DNA of 64,000 nucleotides, taken from assembly GCA_963712305.1 (NCBI GenBank), contig CAVQHI010000002.1, positions 1,364,001 to 1,428,000 on the forward strand, given 5' to 3'. The DNA is from DATFNI01 sp963712305. Its GTDB lineage: Bacteria > Bacteroidota > Rhodothermia > Balneolales > DATFMH01. The position numbers were made by a program, and so were the translations under genes. The notes below the pieces were generated by a model. It worked only from the letters and a program-made list of their open reading frames with translations. It ran no database searches and was not told where the DNA came from. Shown piece by piece: positions 62,379-64,000 of the stretch; position 1 is the first letter of the stretch; every line of letters starts with the position of its first letter.

Positions 62379-62397
62379 CACGGACAAGCTGTCCGTG
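62379..62397. repeat. CACGGACA hairpin behind the oxidoreductase gene
   Basis: CACGGACA-AGC-TGTCCGTG, a perfect 8-bp stem within GTACTACACGG...CCGTGCTACAA, 9 bases behind the minus-strand stop at 62406. This is a common dispersed bacterial palindrome type (TAGCACGGACAGCTTGTCCG). Confidence 0.65.
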
Positions 62398-62405
62398 CTA
62401 CAATT

Positions 62406-63530
62406 TCAATTTCCGGGAAATGTCGACGAGAAATCCATCTTCTTGTAGATGCGCCTGATGTCAAGCTCGCGCCGTATGGGAGTGTCATTTAAGAGATTGT
62501 CGGCAAGGTGTTGAGCTGTATATCGCGAGTAGAGCAGACCTTTTGATCCCAGGCCGGTAAACAAATACAAACCTGGCTCAGAATGATGAGCACCGATTAC
62601 AGGAAGCCGGTTGGGAGTGGAAACACGAATCCCGGACCAGTGCTTCTGCAGGGTAACGTTGGCGGGCATGTCAGGAAGGATCTGTTTGAATTTACGCATG
62701 ATCGTTTTCAACCCGTTCTCGTCCGGTTCAGGATGTGTGAATTCATGCTCATAGGTGCTGCCGATGACCAGTTGATCCGGATGAACGTAGCTTATATACC
62801 CGTTGCCAGACAGTGCGAAATCAAAAGGAATACCCTGAGACGGCTTCATCTGAAGAATTTGTCCTTTTACCGGCTCGTTCGGCAGATCCGACCAGTATTT
62901 ACTTTCAAGAGATGCGGAACCGGTGGCGTGAATCACATTTTTTGCTCGAAGAGAGAATTCATCACTGAGTAAATTCCATAATGACTGGTCGCGAGTCAAT
63001 GTGTAATCGGGCAAAGTCTCATATTGGACACCGTGGTTCTTCAACATGTCGAGGTAGGCCCCGAGAAATTCCGGTACGGCAACGGTGAGTCCGGTGGTGT
63101 GCCAGAGTCCGCCATCCACGCAGTTGATTCCTTCATACTTCCCGTGGATTTCATCTGCGGATATCCAGCGGCACCATCCATCCGGCCAGTTCTGCCGTTC
63201 CAGTGACCGCTGATAGGCGCGTGCCCGTTCGTGGGACAATGCAGGACGGCAAACAGGTGTTTCCCGATAAAACGTTTTGCCTGAGTAATCCCGAACTTTT
63301 TCAAGCGTCTGTTTAATGGTGTCGTAACAGTTAACCGGCTCCCAGAACAGGTTCGCATTTCTCGATGCGGCAGGATCAGCCATTCCAACGGGAGTGCCCG
63401 ACGCTCCACTGGCAATTCCTTTTTTATCGATAATCGTTATGTGCGCACCAACTGAAGAAAGCGAATCGGCAAGTGTAATACCGGCAAGCCCGGCCCCGAG
63501 GATCAGGAAGTCTGTCGTTGTATTTGGCAC
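62406..63530 (-). CDS. FAD-dependent oxidoreductase, DAO family, MnmC2-like
   Basis: A 374-residue flavoprotein. The FAD-binding motif FLILGAGLAGITLADSL is at residues 8-24, with the acidic ribose ligand in ITIIDKKG. Then come GASGTPVGMADP, a substrate domain, and near the end the IRVSTPNRLPVIG and FTGLGSKGLLYS stretches. These last features resemble the oxidase domain of MnmC, which completes 5-methylaminomethyl-uridine in tRNA, but the methyltransferase half is absent and no mnm gene is nearby. Glycine/D-amino acid oxidase-type activity is an alternative. Full length for a single DAO domain. Confidence 0.85.
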   Translation of the reverse strand: MPNTTTDFLILGAGLAGITLADSLSSVGAHITIIDKKGIASGASGTPVGMADPAASRNANLFWEPVNCYDTIKQTLEKVRDYSGKTFYRETPVCRPALSHERARAYQRSLERQNWPDGWCRWISADEIHGKYEGINCVDGGLWHTTGLTVAVPEFLGAYLDMLKNHGVQYETLPDYTLTRDQSLWNLLSDEFSLRAKNVIHATGSASLESKYWSDLPNEPVKGQILQMKPSQGIPFDFALSGNGYISYVHPDQLVIGSTYEHEFTHPEPDENGLKTIMRKFKQILPDMPANVTLQKHWSGIRVSTPNRLPVIGAHHSEPGLYLFTGLGSKGLLYSRYTAQHLADNLLNDTPIRRELDIRRIYKKMDFSSTFPGN

Positions 63531-63651
63531 GAAGTAATTTGGAATCAGAAATTAGTAATTGGTAATTCGTTATTAGAAATTCGGAAGTTAGTGGAAGGTG
63601 AGTTATTCAGTTATTGGGTTATTCAGGAAAAGGAACAGAATTTTTAAAAAC

Positions 63652-63723
63652 CACCTTAACACTTTAACACTTTAACACTTTAAAACTCAAACACTCTAAC
63701 ACTTTAACACTTTAACACTTTAA
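63652..63723. repeat. Degenerate tandem array of an 8-bp unit
   Basis: ACTTTAAC repeated about eight to nine times, with a less regular unit in the middle (AAAACTCAAACACTCT). It abuts the stop codon of the nicotinamidase gene. The sequence from about 63540 onward before it is also simple (TTAGTAATTGG, GTTATTCAG repeats). Confidence 0.8.
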
Positions 63724-64000
63724 TCAAACCTGATCAGAAGTAACGCGTTTTACGCCGATCTGTTCCATTTCGCGCCATGCTTTTGCTGCCGTACCGTCGA
63801 TATCAATACCACGAACGGCATCCTCGATGACGTATACCTGGAATCCCTGTTTACGCCCGTCGATAGCTGACCATTTCACGCAGAAATCAGTAGCCAGACC
63901 AACGAGGTATAATTGTTGAATACCCCGCTCACGAAGGTAACCGGTTAGTCCCGTTGAGGTCTGGTGATCATTTTCAAAAAAAGCGGAGTAAGAATCAATC
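63724..64000 (-). CDS. pncA: Nicotinamidase, 3' part (truncated by window edge)
   Basis: The last 91 codons of a minus-strand gene whose start lies outside the window. The visible protein begins IDSYSAFFENDH, with the aromatic and acidic residues of the nicotinamidase substrate pocket. It continues TGLTGYLRERGI, YLVGLATDFCVKWSAIDG with the catalytic Cys of the isochorismatase-like superfamily, and VIEDAVRGID. It deamidates nicotinamide to nicotinate for NAD salvage. The PncA-specific look (FCVKWSA, TDFC) separates it from generic isochorismatases. The stop codon TGA is at 63726-63724 and no defect is seen in the visible part. Confidence 0.9.
   Translation of the reverse strand, partial: IDSYSAFFENDHQTSTGLTGYLRERGIQQLYLVGLATDFCVKWSAIDGRKQGFQVYVIEDAVRGIDIDGTAAKAWREMEQIGVKRVTSDQV

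Noticed and set aside
63652..63723. CRISPR-like regular repeats
   Set aside because: The unit is only 8 bp and directly tandem, without spacers; it is a microsatellite-type array.
1..64000. tRNA, rRNA or riboswitch genes
   Set aside because: No TTCGAATCC-type T-loop with matching acceptor stems, no rRNA landmarks, and no known riboswitch core was found by eye in the gaps; small RNAs cannot be excluded without a covariance-model search.

Overview
The window looks like a chromosomal segment of a free-living, Gram-negative heterotroph of the Bacteroidota/Balneolota/Rhodothermota-type (FCB) lineage. Support comes from a complete SusC/SusD pair with STN domain under an ECF sigma/FecR pair, a secreted protein ending in a type IX-style sorting domain of the YPNPFNP type, a fused E1 alpha/beta 2-oxoacid dehydrogenase, a reg-propeller histidine kinase and many lipoproteins. 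Clear Shine-Dalgarno sequences before several genes (serpin, glpF, the large surface protein) point away from classical Bacteroidia. No rRNA, tRNA, CRISPR array, phage genes or transposase gene was seen; genus cannot be given from sequence alone.

Layout. 1-6 kb: serpin, an unknown membrane protein, a methyltransferase, a TauE/SafE permease and a DUF2231 protein. 6-14 kb: large propeller histidine kinase; a tight minus-strand operon (Smr protein, THUMP-like methyltransferase, thioredoxin-like ferredoxin); an orphan FecR protein; a HiPIP-type lipoprotein; a UPF0316 protein. 14.5-19.4 kb: a glycerol regulon (GntR-type regulator, glpK, glpD, glpF) with matching operator sequences before the regulator and before glpK. 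19.6-26.2 kb: tandem paralogous His-rich lipoproteins, a small lipoprotein, a TsdA-like dihaem cytochrome, an aldo/keto reductase and a membrane protein. 26.4-32.6 kb: fused E1, a polyamine cluster using two self-processing pyruvoyl decarboxylases (speD, pdaD) plus speE, and an Omp85-family protein.

33.0-49.8 kb, all on the minus strand, is the centrepiece: an alpha-mannan / high-mannose-glycan utilization locus. In transcription order it holds ECF sigma, FecR, SusC, SusD, GH125, ROK kinase, GH3 with PA14 insert, GH92 and GH47. A logical division of labour is binding and import by SusCD, alpha-1,2 trimming by GH47 and GH92, alpha-1,6 trimming by GH125, a beta-glycosidase, and intracellular phosphorylation by the ROK kinase. 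A GH47 enzyme inside a SusCD locus is the most unusual element.

50.3-64 kb: an 1126-residue surface protein with an unrecognised middle region, a DUF1761 protein, an outer-membrane beta-barrel protein, a WYL regulator, an AlkZ/YcaQ-like winged-helix protein, a PBP4-type peptidase, a propeller-phosphoesterase lipoprotein, an MnmC2-like FAD oxidoreductase and the 3' part of a nicotinamidase.

The intergenic DNA is unusually rich in dispersed repeats: a MITE-like element in three versions, a ~130-bp GATCC-type element in three copies, several families of short palindromes behind genes, and low-complexity tracts. One palindrome family has entered the leader-coding region of the GH92 gene.
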